Shown here: piece by piece, positions 15,973-26,100 of the stretch
Layout: the number at the start of each line of letters is the position of its first letter
Position numbering within the stretch: position 1 is the first letter of the stretch
Assembly: GCA_020073015.1 (NCBI GenBank)
Contig: JAIQFZ010000004.1
Coordinates: forward strand, 62,001 to 126,000
Direction of reading: 5' to 3'
Origin: Terriglobia bacterium
GTDB lineage: Bacteria; Acidobacteriota; Terriglobia; Terriglobales; Acidobacteriaceae
Length of the DNA stretch: 64,000 bases
Notes under the pieces: model-generated
Told to the model about the DNA's origin: nothing
Database searches by the model: none
The model's input: only the letters and a program-made list of their open reading frames with translations
Made by a program: the position numbers and the translations under genes

Positions 15973-17285
15973 ATGTCGGGGACCACGGACAAAACGTTCT
16001 ACCTCGAAACCTTCGGCTGCCAGATGAATGTGCACGACTCCGAAAAGGTGATCGGCACACTCCTGCAGGAAGGGTATCGGCAGGTTCCGACCGTCGAAGA
16101 AGCGGGTTTGATTCTTTACAACACTTGCTCGATTCGGGACAAGGCGGAGCAGAAGGTTTTTCACCGGCTGGCCGATTACAAGAAACTGCAGGCGCAAGGC
16201 AAGAAGTTTGGGGTACTGGGCTGCGTGGCCCAGCAGGAAGGCGAAAAGATTTTTGAACGCGCACCGCATGTCTCCATGGTGTGCGGCTCGGCTTCGTACC
16301 GGAACTTGCCGGAGATGCTGGTGCAGATCGAGGCAGGGAACCGCTCGACCGGGCTCGACGACCGCGCGACCGACCACTGTTTCGAGACCGAATACACCGC
16401 CCGCACCAACCCACATCGCGGCTACATCACGATCATTGAGGGTTGCGATAAATTCTGCGCTTACTGCGTCGTCCCGTTCACTCGCGGCAAGGAACGGAGC
16501 CGCACGTCTTTCTCGGTGCTGGCTGAGGCACGCCAGCTCGCCGACCTCGGATACACGGAGATTCAACTCCTCGGGCAAAACGTGAACTCTTACCGCGATC
16601 CTGATGGAAAGAAGAGCTTTGCCGAATTGCTGGCAGCCGTGGCCGAGGTGGCCGGAATCAGCCGCGTCCGGTTTACGACTTTGTCGACGTGCTCGATGCC
16701 GTGCCCACGCTCTGCGACCACGTGCATCTACCCGTGCAGAGCGGTTCCACGCGCGTGCTCGACGCCATGCAGCGCCTGTACTCGCGTGACCAGTATCTGG
16801 AGCGCATCTCGTGGATCCATGGGGCACAACGCGACCTCTCGATTACGACCGATCTGATCGTGGGCTTCCCGGGCGAAACCGAGCACGAATTCGAACAGAC
16901 TCTCTCCCTGCTGGATGAAGTCGGCTACGATAGCGCTTTCACATTTAAGTATTCGCCGCGTCCCAACACCCCGGCCATCAGCCTGGACGACGCCATCCCC
17001 GATGAGGAGAAGGTGCGGCGCCTGGCGGTTGTGAACGAGAAACAGAAGCAGATTTCGTCGCATCGGAATAAAAGACACCTTGGGCAGACCATCGAGGTCA
17101 TGGTAGAAGGGAAGAACGCAGCCCGCGGACAGTGGATCGGCCGGACCTCGCAAATCAAGGTGCTGAACTTTACCGTGCCCGAGGGTGTAGAACTGAAGAC
17201 CGGAAGCTATGTGAACGTGCGGGTTACGGCGAGTTTTTCCAATAGCCTGGTGGGAGAAATGGTTTCTGGTCCTCGAGGTTCCTGA
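15973..17285 (+). pseudogene. miaB: miaB, tRNA methylthiotransferase, frameshifted
   Basis: MiaB adds the 2-methylthio group to i6A37 of tRNAs. The first part (15973 to about 16680) reads KTFYLETFGCQMNVHDSEK, with UPF0004 Cys residues and the radical-SAM cluster CDKFCAYCVVPFTRG. At RVRFTT the frame breaks; homology continues in the -1 frame from DFVDVLDAV (16677 on) through CDHVHLPVQSGS, IVGFPGET and a C-terminal TRAM domain to the TGA at 17283-17285. Known homologues have TTSHPxxF at the break, so about 16 nt (or another 3n+1 number) seem missing, with the bases CGAC at the junction. The start ATG is placed directly after GGGAGG, unusually close. A real lesion or an assembly error are both possible. 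Confidence 0.8.
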
Positions 17286-17770
17286 TGGAAGTCGAAATGA
17301 AAATTCGCGGCTTGATGATGGATCCAGTCACCAACATGCCGATTGTGTTGCTCAAGGACGTCGGCAGCGACACGGTGCTTCCCATCTGGGTGGGCGTTTA
17401 CGAAGCCAACGCCATCGCGCTCGAAATTGAGAAAGTCACCACCCCACGCCCCATGACGCACGACCTCATCAAGAATGTTCTGACCGGGCTCGACACGCTG
17501 GTGCACAAGATCGTGGTCACCGAACTCAAGGACGATACTTTCTACGCCGTCATCTGGCTGGAGAAGGAAGGACACATCGTCAGCATCGATTCGCGTCCCT
17601 CCGATGCACTGGCTCTGGCCCTGCGGATGGACTGCCCCATCTTCGTCGACGACCAGGTCTTGAAGAACTCAAAGCAGGCGGCGAATCTCTCCGATCGCGT
17701 GACCAGCGACGAACTTCGCAAATGGCTCGAAGGCCTGGGCGACGATGATCTTGGCAAGTACAAGATGTAA
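17285..17770 (+). CDS. Bifunctional nuclease (BFN, DUF151) family protein
   Basis: 161-residue protein with the BFN domain over residues 5-135: MKIRGLMMDPVTNMPIVLL, LPIWVGVYEANAIALEIE, RPMTHDLIKNVL and SIDSRPSDALALALRM. The family was named for nuclease activity in plants; in bacteria its role is unclear and it is often next to miaB. Its ATG overlaps the miaB stop by one base (TGATG), so it is probably translated by coupling with miaB. If miaB is truly broken, translation of this gene may be affected. Confidence 0.88.
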   Translation: MEVEMKIRGLMMDPVTNMPIVLLKDVGSDTVLPIWVGVYEANAIALEIEKVTTPRPMTHDLIKNVLTGLDTLVHKIVVTELKDDTFYAVIWLEKEGHIVSIDSRPSDALALALRMDCPIFVDDQVLKNSKQAANLSDRVTSDELRKWLEGLGDDDLGKYKM

Positions 17771-17777
17771 GCCTGGG

Positions 17778-18842
17778 ATGAGGCCGCTTGCCATTACCGC
17801 TTTGTTGTTCCTGGCTGTCGCCGTGAGCGTGGCACAAGTCAATTCGGCGGCGCCAACGCCTGCGGCCAACGGTCCCGTTCCACCTTCTGCCCTAGCCCTG
17901 CAGGAATCGAGCCGCAAGAACATCGTCTCCGAAATGGGCGGGGCCTTCATGGGCTCTTCGAAGTGTGACGCGGACGGTAATCTCTACATCCGCAAGTATG
18001 CGGCGGACCGTCCTCTTCTTGGCCCGGTAGTGAAGATCGATGCCGATGGCAAGCGCGCCGCGCTGTTTGACCCGGTTACGTTTTCGCAGTTGGAACTGGA
18101 CCGTGCCGATGCGTTCTCTCCTGCGTCGGACGGCGGGCTTTATCAGATCGCGCAGCATGGAGTGGTGAAGCCGCACATTTACGTGCTGCATTTTTCGTCC
18201 GATGGCTCGCCTTCATCGCCCATCCGACTGGACGCTGATTTTGAGGTGTATTCCTTCGCGGCTTTCCTAAACGGAAACTTATTGGTGTCCGGCTTCGAGC
18301 GCGATGTGCAGAATCCCAAGGACGCTGGCCGCGCTGTGACCGAAGTCTTTTCCGCCGACGGCCGGGTGCTGGCGCAGCTGTCGTTGGATCCGCCGACGGA
18401 GTCGGCAAAAACAGCAGGGAAGCCGGGAGCTAAGGCGGTTGACGGAGCGGGGAAATCGGCTCCCACGCTTGATTTGGCCGATGCCGAAGTAGGCGTCGAC
18501 GGCAACCTCTATGCCATGCGCAACTCCTCGCCGGCGCTGATTTATGTGATCTCTCCGGCGGGCAAGGTGGTGCGAACGCTCAAGGTCAACGCTCCGGTCG
18601 CGGGCGCCTTGCCCGGTACTTTCCACGTCTCAAAAAATCAGCTGGCAGTTTCGTTCCGGAATGACGGGAACCAACTACTGGTTGTAGCCGATGCACAGAC
18701 GGGCCGCAGGATCGCGACTTACGTCGATCCGGGCACCTTGGGAACGTCGTTCGCTTGTTATTCGGCGGACGACGGAGTTTTCACGTTTCTGACCCTGGGA
18801 GAAGGGAACGCGCTTGAGGTCGTCCGGGCTGAGGCACGGTGA
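17778..18842 (+). CDS. Secreted beta-propeller-like hypothetical protein
   Basis: 354 residues from the ATG at 17778, giving a signal peptide (MRPLAITALLFLAVAVSVAQ). The rest shows repeating strands with Asp/Gly turns such as KCDADGNLYIRKYA, DGGLYQIAQHG, GVDGNLYAMRNSSPALIYVI and KVVRTLKVNAPV, as in NHL or SMP-30-like propellers. No catalytic residue is evident. Its last four bases overlap the start of the next gene, so the two probably form a unit, seven bases after the BFN gene. Confidence 0.75.
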   Translation: MRPLAITALLFLAVAVSVAQVNSAAPTPAANGPVPPSALALQESSRKNIVSEMGGAFMGSSKCDADGNLYIRKYAADRPLLGPVVKIDADGKRAALFDPVTFSQLELDRADAFSPASDGGLYQIAQHGVVKPHIYVLHFSSDGSPSSPIRLDADFEVYSFAAFLNGNLLVSGFERDVQNPKDAGRAVTEVFSADGRVLAQLSLDPPTESAKTAGKPGAKAVDGAGKSAPTLDLADAEVGVDGNLYAMRNSSPALIYVISPAGKVVRTLKVNAPVAGALPGTFHVSKNQLAVSFRNDGNQLLVVADAQTGRRIATYVDPGTLGTSFACYSADDGVFTFLTLGEGNALEVVRAEAR

Positions 18843-19162
18843 ATCAGAGCACGCCTATGGATTCCGCTGAACAACTCCAGCGCATCTACCTGGCAGGATT
18901 CGAGCTCCAGACCTTCGACCGATATCCCAAATGCGTCGGCGTGATTCGAGACAACTGCATCGCTTTGCTGGTCCCGGGCGTGGACGGTCTGCAGGTTCTG
19001 GGCACCCCAGGCTGGCGCATGGGCGAAGTCATGGGTGTTCTGACGGAACGGGAAGGGCGGCAGTTGTTCCAGGCTAAATCAGAGATTGTGGAAGCGACGC
19101 CCGAGAAGCTGGCGACCTTGCAGAGGTTCCGGCGGGACCTCACGAAGCTATTGGGCGGTTAG
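18839..19162 (+). CDS. Conserved-looking hypothetical protein (107 aa)
   Basis: Starts at a GTG that overlaps the previous stop (GTGA); an ATG at 18857 is the alternative. The product is soluble and small: LQRIYLAGFELQTFDRYPKC, NCIALLVPGVDGLQVLGTPG, and a helix-rich end EATPEKLATLQRFRRDLTKLL. I do not recognise a family. The tight overlap with the secreted propeller-like protein suggests co-translation, but no shared function can be read from the sequence. Confidence 0.65.
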   Translation: MNQSTPMDSAEQLQRIYLAGFELQTFDRYPKCVGVIRDNCIALLVPGVDGLQVLGTPGWRMGEVMGVLTEREGRQLFQAKSEIVEATPEKLATLQRFRRDLTKLLGG

Positions 19163-19237
19163 ACATGCACCATGTTCTCCCTGAAACTGCGCAAGTCCTT
19201 GGATGCGTGTGCCTTGCATTCTCAGCCAAAAGTAATC

Positions 19238-19266
19238 TTGACATGTGACTGTCAATTCAGTAATTT
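19238..19266 (+). promoter_or_regulatory. Promoter with palindrome for the GbsR-type regulator
   Basis: TTGACA (19238-19243), 17 bp, TAATTT (19261-19266). The -35 box is one arm of a perfect palindrome TTGACA-N6-TGTCAA (19238-19255), a good candidate for autoregulation by the MarR/GbsR protein whose ATG is at 19283. Confidence 0.6.
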
Positions 19267-19282
19267 CTGTTATGAGAGAAAT

Positions 19283-19828
19283 ATGCCGCAGTTGAGTGCA
19301 GCCAAGAAGCAGTTCGTCCTCCACTGGGGAGAGATGGGAACTCGCTGGGGAATCAACAGGACAGTGGCCCAGATCCACGCGCTTCTACACGTTTCTGCGA
19401 CGCCGCTTACGGCCGAGGAAATTGCAGGAACCCTGAGCGTTGCCCGCTCAAACGTGAGTACCAGTATTCGCGAACTGCAAGGATGGGGCCTGGTTCGTCC
19501 CGTACATGTCTTAGGCGACCGGCGGCAGCATTTTGAGTCCATGAAGGACGTCTGGGAGATGTTCCGTATCATCATTGACCAACGAAAGCGCCGCGAGATT
19601 GATCCGACTTTGGAGGTGCTGCGGCTATGCATTTCGGAGGTGGACAAGAGTGATACGAAGGACGATTACACCAAGGAGCGATTGCGGGAAATCTATGAGT
19701 TCTTCGGAGACGTGGAGGCGCTCTATGCGGATATCCGGCAGTTTCCAGTCTCGACCATCCGGGGAATCGTAAAAGCCCGTGGCGCTGTCCGCAAACTCTT
19801 GTCCATGTCCATGAAGGGGCGCCGTTGA
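19283..19828 (+). CDS. GbsR/MarR-family transcriptional regulator
   Basis: 181 residues from the ATG at 19283; the open frame extends upstream across the promoter and is not used. A winged helix is visible: MGTRWGINRTVAQIHALLHV, LTAEEIAGTLSVARSNVSTSIRELQGWGLV. The LHWGEMGTRWG start is typical of GbsR-like MarR proteins. The C-terminal half is helical and may dimerise. Two genes downstream on the same strand (membrane protein, NAD-binding epimerase) probably form its operon. The ligand is unknown. Confidence 0.82.
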   Translation: MPQLSAAKKQFVLHWGEMGTRWGINRTVAQIHALLHVSATPLTAEEIAGTLSVARSNVSTSIRELQGWGLVRPVHVLGDRRQHFESMKDVWEMFRIIIDQRKRREIDPTLEVLRLCISEVDKSDTKDDYTKERLREIYEFFGDVEALYADIRQFPVSTIRGIVKARGAVRKLLSMSMKGRR

Positions 19829-19899
19829 CGGATTTTTTTGCTCCATAGATTCAGTGTATTCAGAATTATCAGACACAACTGTTGAAAAGGAGTAGTCCA

Positions 19900-20268
19900 A
19901 TGACCGCTTCGTTTTTGTTTCTGGTGGGCCTCGGGTTGACCCTGGTCACAGCGTTTGCAATCGTTGCCTACATGCGATCGCCGCTGCACAGCATCCTGGT
20001 GGAGCTTTGCGGGACGCGTGAGCGTGCTGCGTTCTGGGTTTCGTTCTCGAATGTGACTATCACCCTCGTGCCGTTGATTTTCGCGATGCACTACACCCCC
20101 GACTTGAAAGCGGGAAATGCTGCAGTACTCGAACTAGCCACACAACTCAAGTGGGCGCTGGCGGGTTTGCTTTTCGCCGTGCTGATTCTTGGCTGGGTGC
20201 TGAGTAGCTTTATGCGTCGGCAGTCCGGCCAGTTTGCGACAAAACAAGCACCTGCGGCGGCGCTTTAG
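19900..20268 (+). CDS. Small membrane protein with three predicted helices
   Basis: 122 residues from the ATG at 19900 with AAAGGAG upstream at eight bases; a TTG 18 bases earlier is less likely. Hydrophobic segments: SFLFLVGLGLTLVTAFAIVA, VSFSNVTITLVPLIFAM and WALAGLLFAVLILGWVLSSF. It has no recognised domain. Lying between the GbsR-type regulator and an epimerase, it could help transport or protect against a membrane-active compound; that is inference. Confidence 0.72.
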   Translation: MTASFLFLVGLGLTLVTAFAIVAYMRSPLHSILVELCGTRERAAFWVSFSNVTITLVPLIFAMHYTPDLKAGNAAVLELATQLKWALAGLLFAVLILGWVLSSFMRRQSGQFATKQAPAAAL

Positions 20269-20294
20269 TTCGATCGACAGCAGAGGGAGGCTAT

Positions 20295-21269
20295 ATGGAG
20301 TCTGAACCAGAAGGCGCTCCGGCTGAGGCAACTACAAGTGTTGTGACCGGCGCATTTGGGTTCAGTGGGCAGCAAATTGCGAAGAGATTACTGCTCCGCG
20401 GCGAGAAAGTTCGAACGCTAACGAATCATCCCCAACCCGCGTCACCGCTATTTGGTCGAATTCAGGTGTCTCCGCTTGACTTTGGTGCCACGGCACAACT
20501 CACCGAATCAATGAGGGGTGCAAGCGTTCTTTACAACACCTATTGGGTCCGGTTCTCCTATGGCGGCTTGAGCCATGAACGCGCAGTAGAAAACACGAAC
20601 GCCCTGATCCATGCCGCCGAGGCGGCGCGAGTGCAGAGAATCGTTCATGTCAGCATCACAAATCCCTCGATCGATTCTCCGCTGCCGTATTTCAAAGGTA
20701 AGGCCGAGTTGGAGCAAGCGATTCAGTCATCCTCCCTGTCTTATGCAATTCTCCGGCCAGCTGTGCTGTTCGGAGAGGGCGACATTCTGATCAACAACAT
20801 CGCCTTCATCTTGAAGCGGTTTCCGGTCTTCGCCATCCCAGGAAGGGGTGAGTACCACATTCAGCCCATCTTTGTGGACGACCTGGCAGAGCTAGCGGTC
20901 GAGGGCGGACAGCGATCGGACAGCTACACCGCGGACGCGGTCGGCCCTGAAACTTACACCTACACAGAACTGGTGAACATGATCAGGACGGCTATCGGAA
21001 GCAAGTCGTCGGTTGTTCATTTACCGCCCGTCATCATCCGGCTTGCTTCTGGAGTTTTGGGGATGATCCTCAAGGACGTCGTTCTTACGGAGGACGAGAT
21101 TAAAGGACTGATGGCCGACCTCCTCGTCTCCCACAGGCCGCCGACCGGGCGAACGAGCTTGGAAACGTGGATCAAGTCCCACGCCCAGACGATCGGGGGC
21201 ACCTATGCGTCGGAACTCGCGCGCCACTATCTTTCGCGAGGCTCGGGGAAGGATTCGGGCTCGGCGTAG
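20295..21269 (+). CDS. NmrA/NAD-dependent epimerase-like oxidoreductase
   Basis: 324 residues, short-chain dehydrogenase fold. The Rossmann motif is VVTGAFGFSGQQIAKRLL near residue 17; further on are the ASVLYNTYWVRFSYGG segment, IVHVSITNPSIDSPLPYFKGKAE with the YxxxK-like YFKGK, and a C-terminal substrate region. It resembles the atypical SDR5/NmrA-like group (NDUFA9-like). The substrate is unknown. Last gene of the GbsR-type operon, 26 bp after the membrane protein with GGGAGG upstream. Confidence 0.82.
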   Translation: MESEPEGAPAEATTSVVTGAFGFSGQQIAKRLLLRGEKVRTLTNHPQPASPLFGRIQVSPLDFGATAQLTESMRGASVLYNTYWVRFSYGGLSHERAVENTNALIHAAEAARVQRIVHVSITNPSIDSPLPYFKGKAELEQAIQSSSLSYAILRPAVLFGEGDILINNIAFILKRFPVFAIPGRGEYHIQPIFVDDLAELAVEGGQRSDSYTADAVGPETYTYTELVNMIRTAIGSKSSVVHLPPVIIRLASGVLGMILKDVVLTEDEIKGLMADLLVSHRPPTGRTSLETWIKSHAQTIGGTYASELARHYLSRGSGKDSGSA

Positions 21270-21363
21270 CGTGTTTTGGTTCGGCTTCGCGGATTTACAT
21301 AATACCTGTTATCGGACATTACATATCCATCGATACCGTGCTCACACCCGGCGGTCTCGCCCG

Positions 21364-22263
21364 TTAGTCGCTTCCACCTGGAAACACAATTCCCGCGTGG
21401 AACAGCGTTCCTGCCACCCGCGTGGCGATCGCAATCAACTCGCGCTGGCCGCGGAAGACCTTCACCAGTGGCGCCCGCGACATTTCCGGCAGGTTTACGG
21501 CGCGTCCGGCGCGGATCAGCGCCACGTTTTCGTCGGTCGCCGTCACAGAGGGGAACTGCGAGAGCAGTTTTCTGGGATGGACAAAAATATCCTCGGCACT
21601 TCCCTGCTGGGTGGCTTGTTCCAATTCTTCCAGCGTGTGCGCATCTTCTATCACAAACTCGGCGACCGCAGTCCGGCGCAGCGATGCTAGGTGCGCGCCG
21701 CAACCCAGCCTCTGGCCCATGTCGTGGGCCAGCGACCGCATGTAGGTCCCGGAGGTGACGCGCGCACGAAAGCGGGCTCGATCAGCGTTCACCTCATGGT
21801 CAGCCGCTACGATTTCGAGTTCCTTGATTTCCACCTTCACCGGCTTCAGCGTGACTTCCTGCTTCTTGCGAGCGAGTTTGTAGGCGGGCACGCCGGCGAT
21901 TTTTTTGGCGGAAAACGGCGGCGGTACCTGCTCCATTACTCCCCGGAAGTCCGCCGCCAGCGCTCGCAGTTGTTCGACGTCCAAACGCACATCGCACGCT
22001 GCGGTGGTCGGTTCGCCATCTGCGTCGTAGGTGTCGGTGGCAAAGCCAAACCGGATGACCCCTTCGTAAACCTTCTCGGAATGGGTGTAGAACTGCGCCA
22101 GGCGCGTGAAATTTCCGGTCACAATCGGCAGAACCCCGGTGGCCGAGGGGTCGAGCGTTCCGAGGTGGCCGACCGAGCGTTGCCCCAGAATGCGGCGCAC
22201 GCGGTTGACCACGTCATGCGACGTCAGGCCTTGCGGTTTGTCGATGACTACGACGCCGTTCAT
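21364..22263 (-). CDS. truB: tRNA pseudouridine(55) synthase TruB
   Basis: Makes pseudouridine 55 in the T loop of tRNAs. 299 residues from the ATG at 22261-22263, giving MNGVVVIDKPQGLTSHDVV; the open frame extends upstream only through an AT-rich repeat. The catalytic Asp38 is in GHLGTLDPSATGVLPI. Later motifs GVPAYKLARKKQ and SGTYMRSLAHDMGQRL fit the family, and the C-terminus has a PUA-like region (GRAVNLPEMSRAPLV). It is divergent from the rhomboid gene across a repeat-rich spacer. Confidence 0.94.
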   Translation of the reverse strand: MNGVVVIDKPQGLTSHDVVNRVRRILGQRSVGHLGTLDPSATGVLPIVTGNFTRLAQFYTHSEKVYEGVIRFGFATDTYDADGEPTTAACDVRLDVEQLRALAADFRGVMEQVPPPFSAKKIAGVPAYKLARKKQEVTLKPVKVEIKELEIVAADHEVNADRARFRARVTSGTYMRSLAHDMGQRLGCGAHLASLRRTAVAEFVIEDAHTLEELEQATQQGSAEDIFVHPRKLLSQFPSVTATDENVALIRAGRAVNLPEMSRAPLVKVFRGQRELIAIATRVAGTLFHAGIVFPGGSD

Positions 22264-22382
22264 GAAATTGTGTAATTTGGTAATTTGTAATTTGGCAATT
22301 TGCAGGTGATCCCTGGGGCTGGCGTCCTCATCGGTTCTCTTACACATTACCAAATTACAAATTACGCAATTACCAATTCCTC
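22264..22382. repeat. AATTTGGTAATT-type inverted repeats
   Basis: Left cluster 22266-22303 contains GTAATTTGGTAATTTG units in tandem; right cluster 22344-22378 has the complementary order (ACCAAATTACAAATTACG). They form a long AT-rich hairpin spanning the divergent truB and rhomboid starts, very different in composition from the flanking GC-rich genes. Confidence 0.7.
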
Positions 22383-23075
22383 ATGATTCCTCTGCGCGAC
22401 GACCAGCCCAGCTTCTCCGTGCCCTTCATCAATTATTTTCTGATCGTCACAAACGTGCTGGTCTACCTGTGGGAATTCTCTGTCGGCATACAGAACCCCC
22501 GCGCACTCAGCGCCTTTGTGGGTCAATTCGCGCTCGTGCCCCAGCACACGGTCGCGGTTCTCACCGGACACTCCTATGGCAGCCCGGCCTCCGGCATTCT
22601 CCCCTTGTTCACTTCGATGTTTCTGCACGCGGGATTCTTGCATGTGGCTGGAAACATGCTTTTTCTTTGGATCTTCGGCGACAATATCGAGGACTACCTC
22701 GGGCACTTCCGATACCTGGTGTTCTATTTGGGCAGTGGCATCGCAGCCGGCCTGACCCACCTTGTGCTCAACATCAATTCCCGTGCGCCCACGGTGGGGG
22801 CGAGCGGAGCCATCGCAGGCGTCATGGGCGCGTACTTCATCCTCTATCCAAGCGCTCGAGTTCTAACCTGGTTTCCACCCATCTTCCTGTTCCATGTTCC
22901 GGCCTGGCTGATACTGGGCTACTGGTTTCTCATGCAGTTTTTCATCGGCACTGCGACCGCGGCGGCTCAAAGCGGGATCGCGGTCTGGGCACATATCGGA
23001 GGCTTTGTGACGGGCGTTCTGATCATCAAACTGTTTTCCGAGCGCCCACACCGGTATCGCTACGGAACCTGGTAG
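22383..23075 (+). CDS. Rhomboid-family intramembrane serine protease
   Basis: 230-residue inner-membrane protease with six or seven helices. The N-terminal MIPLRDDQPS is common in bacterial rhomboids. Family motifs: HAGFLHVAGNMLFLWIFG (His-Asn near residue 82-90), the catalytic Ser in VGASGAIAGVMGAYF (about residue 142) and the catalytic His in WAHIGGFVTGVL (about residue 206). It would cut transmembrane segments of other proteins. Substrates unknown. Single gene, convergent with the receiver/PEP-binding gene. Confidence 0.93.
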   Translation: MIPLRDDQPSFSVPFINYFLIVTNVLVYLWEFSVGIQNPRALSAFVGQFALVPQHTVAVLTGHSYGSPASGILPLFTSMFLHAGFLHVAGNMLFLWIFGDNIEDYLGHFRYLVFYLGSGIAAGLTHLVLNINSRAPTVGASGAIAGVMGAYFILYPSARVLTWFPPIFLFHVPAWLILGYWFLMQFFIGTATAAAQSGIAVWAHIGGFVTGVLIIKLFSERPHRYRYGTW

Positions 23076-23102
23076 CTGGCGGCCGTGGCGGAGTCGAAAT
23101 CC

Positions 23103-26100
23103 TCACTTCGCGTTCTTCCCCGGTCCGAACCCGGGTTTGAAGATCATGCCTTCGCGCGCCTTCCCATTCATGATCACCAGCAGTGGGTCTTCAAAACGAA
23201 GGTGGCGCACGCACGCCTGCTCTTCAATCGCTGGTTGCTCACCCAGCCAGGGCCAGTCAACCGATCCTTCTCCCGCATCCGGGTTCACTGTAAAGTAGCC
23301 GACCTGAAACGCCATCAAATTTTGAAAGAAGTGGCTACCCTGCGAGGGGATCACTCGAAAATCGCGGAACCCAGCTTCCACAATCACGCGCGCCCCTGAG
23401 ATCTCATCCCATTCCACAGGGATCCCAAGCCATGGGTCGTTCGAGCCCAACCGGCCCACTCCGATCAGCAAATAGGGACGGTTCTCCAATCCCAGCTGCG
23501 CGTTGAAATGAGCCACAGCCTCGGCCACTTCCTGGCTGCGGCCGCGTTCGAAGCGATGAAAATCGACGACCACGACATCCTGCAGATTCTGGATTCGCCC
23601 ATTGCCCAGCACCATCGAGCTCCGGCAGACCAAGCCTGCGGGATCCACATCCCCCATGCGCAACTCGTCGCCTTCGCGGGACATCACCAGCGGCCGAATC
23701 TGCAGGAAGCCGAATTCAGCAGCTTCGTCCGAGCGCCGCGCCAGACGCACCGCGAACTCGATCTCCACCGGCTGCCCGAGCGCATCCTCGCCGACCCGGG
23801 ACAGTTGGTCCAGGACCGAAGCCAGCGGGAAAACCCCGTGTTTCAGAACCGGCGCAAAGCTCACAATGCGAGCTCCGGGCCGGCTCAGTCCGTCATACAC
23901 CGCGTCGTTATCGCGGCTGTAGGTGGAACCGACGGCCTGCAGCGTGCCGTCCTCCTCTGCCGTCCTCAGGGTAAAGCGGGCCTCGCGCAATCCCTCCAGC
24001 GGGTCTTCGTGTTGGAAATGATTCATTTCCAGCGCCCAGAATTCCGATTGCGAGTTCGTGAGGATGTCTTTCACCGACGAAAACTGCACCAGGTTCCGCG
24101 GATAGCGCGGGCAAAAAGTCAGGCATTTTCCCCCCTCGACCACTTCCCTGCCCATGCCCAGCGCAACCGCCGCCACCCCATCCTCCGATGCCATCGGCGG
24201 CACCGGATAGAAATTGCGCGAGCGGACCACGCCCGAAAAGTCTGGATAAAAGCGTTCGCCGTGAACCGTCCCCACCACCTGCTGGAGGATGACCGCCATC
24301 TTCTCTTCTTCGGTCCGGTACGGGGTGGCGCGCACGTAGGCCTTGGCATGCTGGCTGAAGGTCGAAGCATAGATACGCTTGATCGCCTCGGTCAGTCGTT
24401 CCACCCGCTCCTGCAGGTCCGGTTGATGATTACTCAACATGAAGGTCTCATATACGCCGGTGAAGGGTTGATACTGGGAGTCCTCCAGCAAGCTCGAGGA
24501 GCGCACCGCCAGTGGGTATTTCACTTCGCGGAGAAACGCCGTGAGATCTTCCAGCAGATGCGCGGGCAGCGAAGCGGCCAGAAACCTGTGCTCGATTTCG
24601 GCGTCGTCGTTGCAGTGAATTGCGAACTCCTGCAGGTTGTTCTCGGTCAGGAAGCGGTCAAACACGTCTGTGCTGATCACGACGGCTGGGGGAACGGTGA
24701 CCTTGACGCCGGGAAAACGGCGAGAAAAACGCCGCTTGTACAAGAGATGACGCACAAAGGCCAGGCCCCGCGCCTTGCCCCCGAGCGACCCCGCCCCAAT
24801 CCGGAGGAAAAAGGCATCGCCCGGCTTGAACGTGCCAGCATCGAAGTCCCCGATCAGGAATTCGCTCTGTTCCCGGCGATAGTCGTTGATCGAGTCGATC
24901 AGGTCGTTCCGCAGCACTTCCAGCGTCGCAAAATCGGAAACTTTGCGAGGCCGAAGCTTCTGCGCGACGGCAAACTCGGTTCTGGCCGTCAGCCAGCGCG
25001 AAAAATGGTTCCGCTGGCTGTGGTAGGCAATACTCTCCGCCGGCACCGTGTGCAGTTGCGCCTCGAGCGCTTGCATGTCGCTGGCGCGGGCGACTTCCGT
25101 TCCATCCGGCATGCGGAATACGAAATCGCCGAAAGAGCACTGCTGGGTCAGCAGCTTGCGAAAATCGCGCAGGAAGGTGGGCGAGCGTTTCTGCAGGAAT
25201 GCGAATCCCTCGGCATAGGCGCGCGACCGGTATTCTGTGTGGCTGGAATGCAAAACAATGGGAACGTCCGGGACCGAGTCCCGGATCACCCGGGCCAGTT
25301 CGAATCCAGCATCCGCATCGGGCGCGCCACCGCGCGGAAATTGCACATCGGAGACCACTGCCAGCAGGTTCTCGCGATACTCCATCGCCTGTTTCGCAGC
25401 ATCCTCGTAATCGGAGCACAGCAGGATCTTCGGCCGCGCCCGCTGCCGCACCAGCTTGTGCGCGACGTTGATTCCTTCTCGAATCACGCGCCGCGACTGG
25501 CTGATGAGTTCGGTATAGATCACCGGGAGAATCGAAGAGTAGTAGCGGATGTTATCTTCCACGACCAGCAAGACCGGGACACCAACGGCCTGGGTGTCGT
25601 GGCGGACGTTGCGCTTGTCCTCGATGTATTTCACGATTGCGATCAGGATGCGCGCGTTCCCCTGCCACATGAAGATGCGATCGATCTCGGTCACCGGGTT
25701 CCGGGCAATGAAATTCTTGACCTCCCGGTAGTCATACGCCAGCACCACTACCGGCACGTCCCGGCCGGACTTGCGAATCTCCCGCGCCAACTGGGCCGCA
25801 TTCATCTCGCCCACCGCAAGGTTGGTCACGATCAGGTTGAAGCGGGTCTGGGAGCGAGCTAAGTCGAGTGCCTGGGTACAATTGGAAACGTGGGTGATCC
25901 CCGGAATCTGCTGCAAGTTCAGTTCGCGCGACTCGCCGATGAGCAGTTCGTTGAGCCGTCCATCTTCCCGCAGAATGAAGGAATCATACAGGTTGGAGAC
26001 GAGCAGAATATCGTGCACGCGGAACGGCATCAGCCGGTCGAAGCCTTCAAACGCTTCTTCCGCATCGAGGAACGGATCGATTTCGCCGAGACCGGTCATA

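Noticed and set aside
23508-25862. 784-residue plus-strand frame
   Set aside because: Antisense to the receiver/PEP-binding gene; composition is that of a GC-rich shadow frame and it has no domain.
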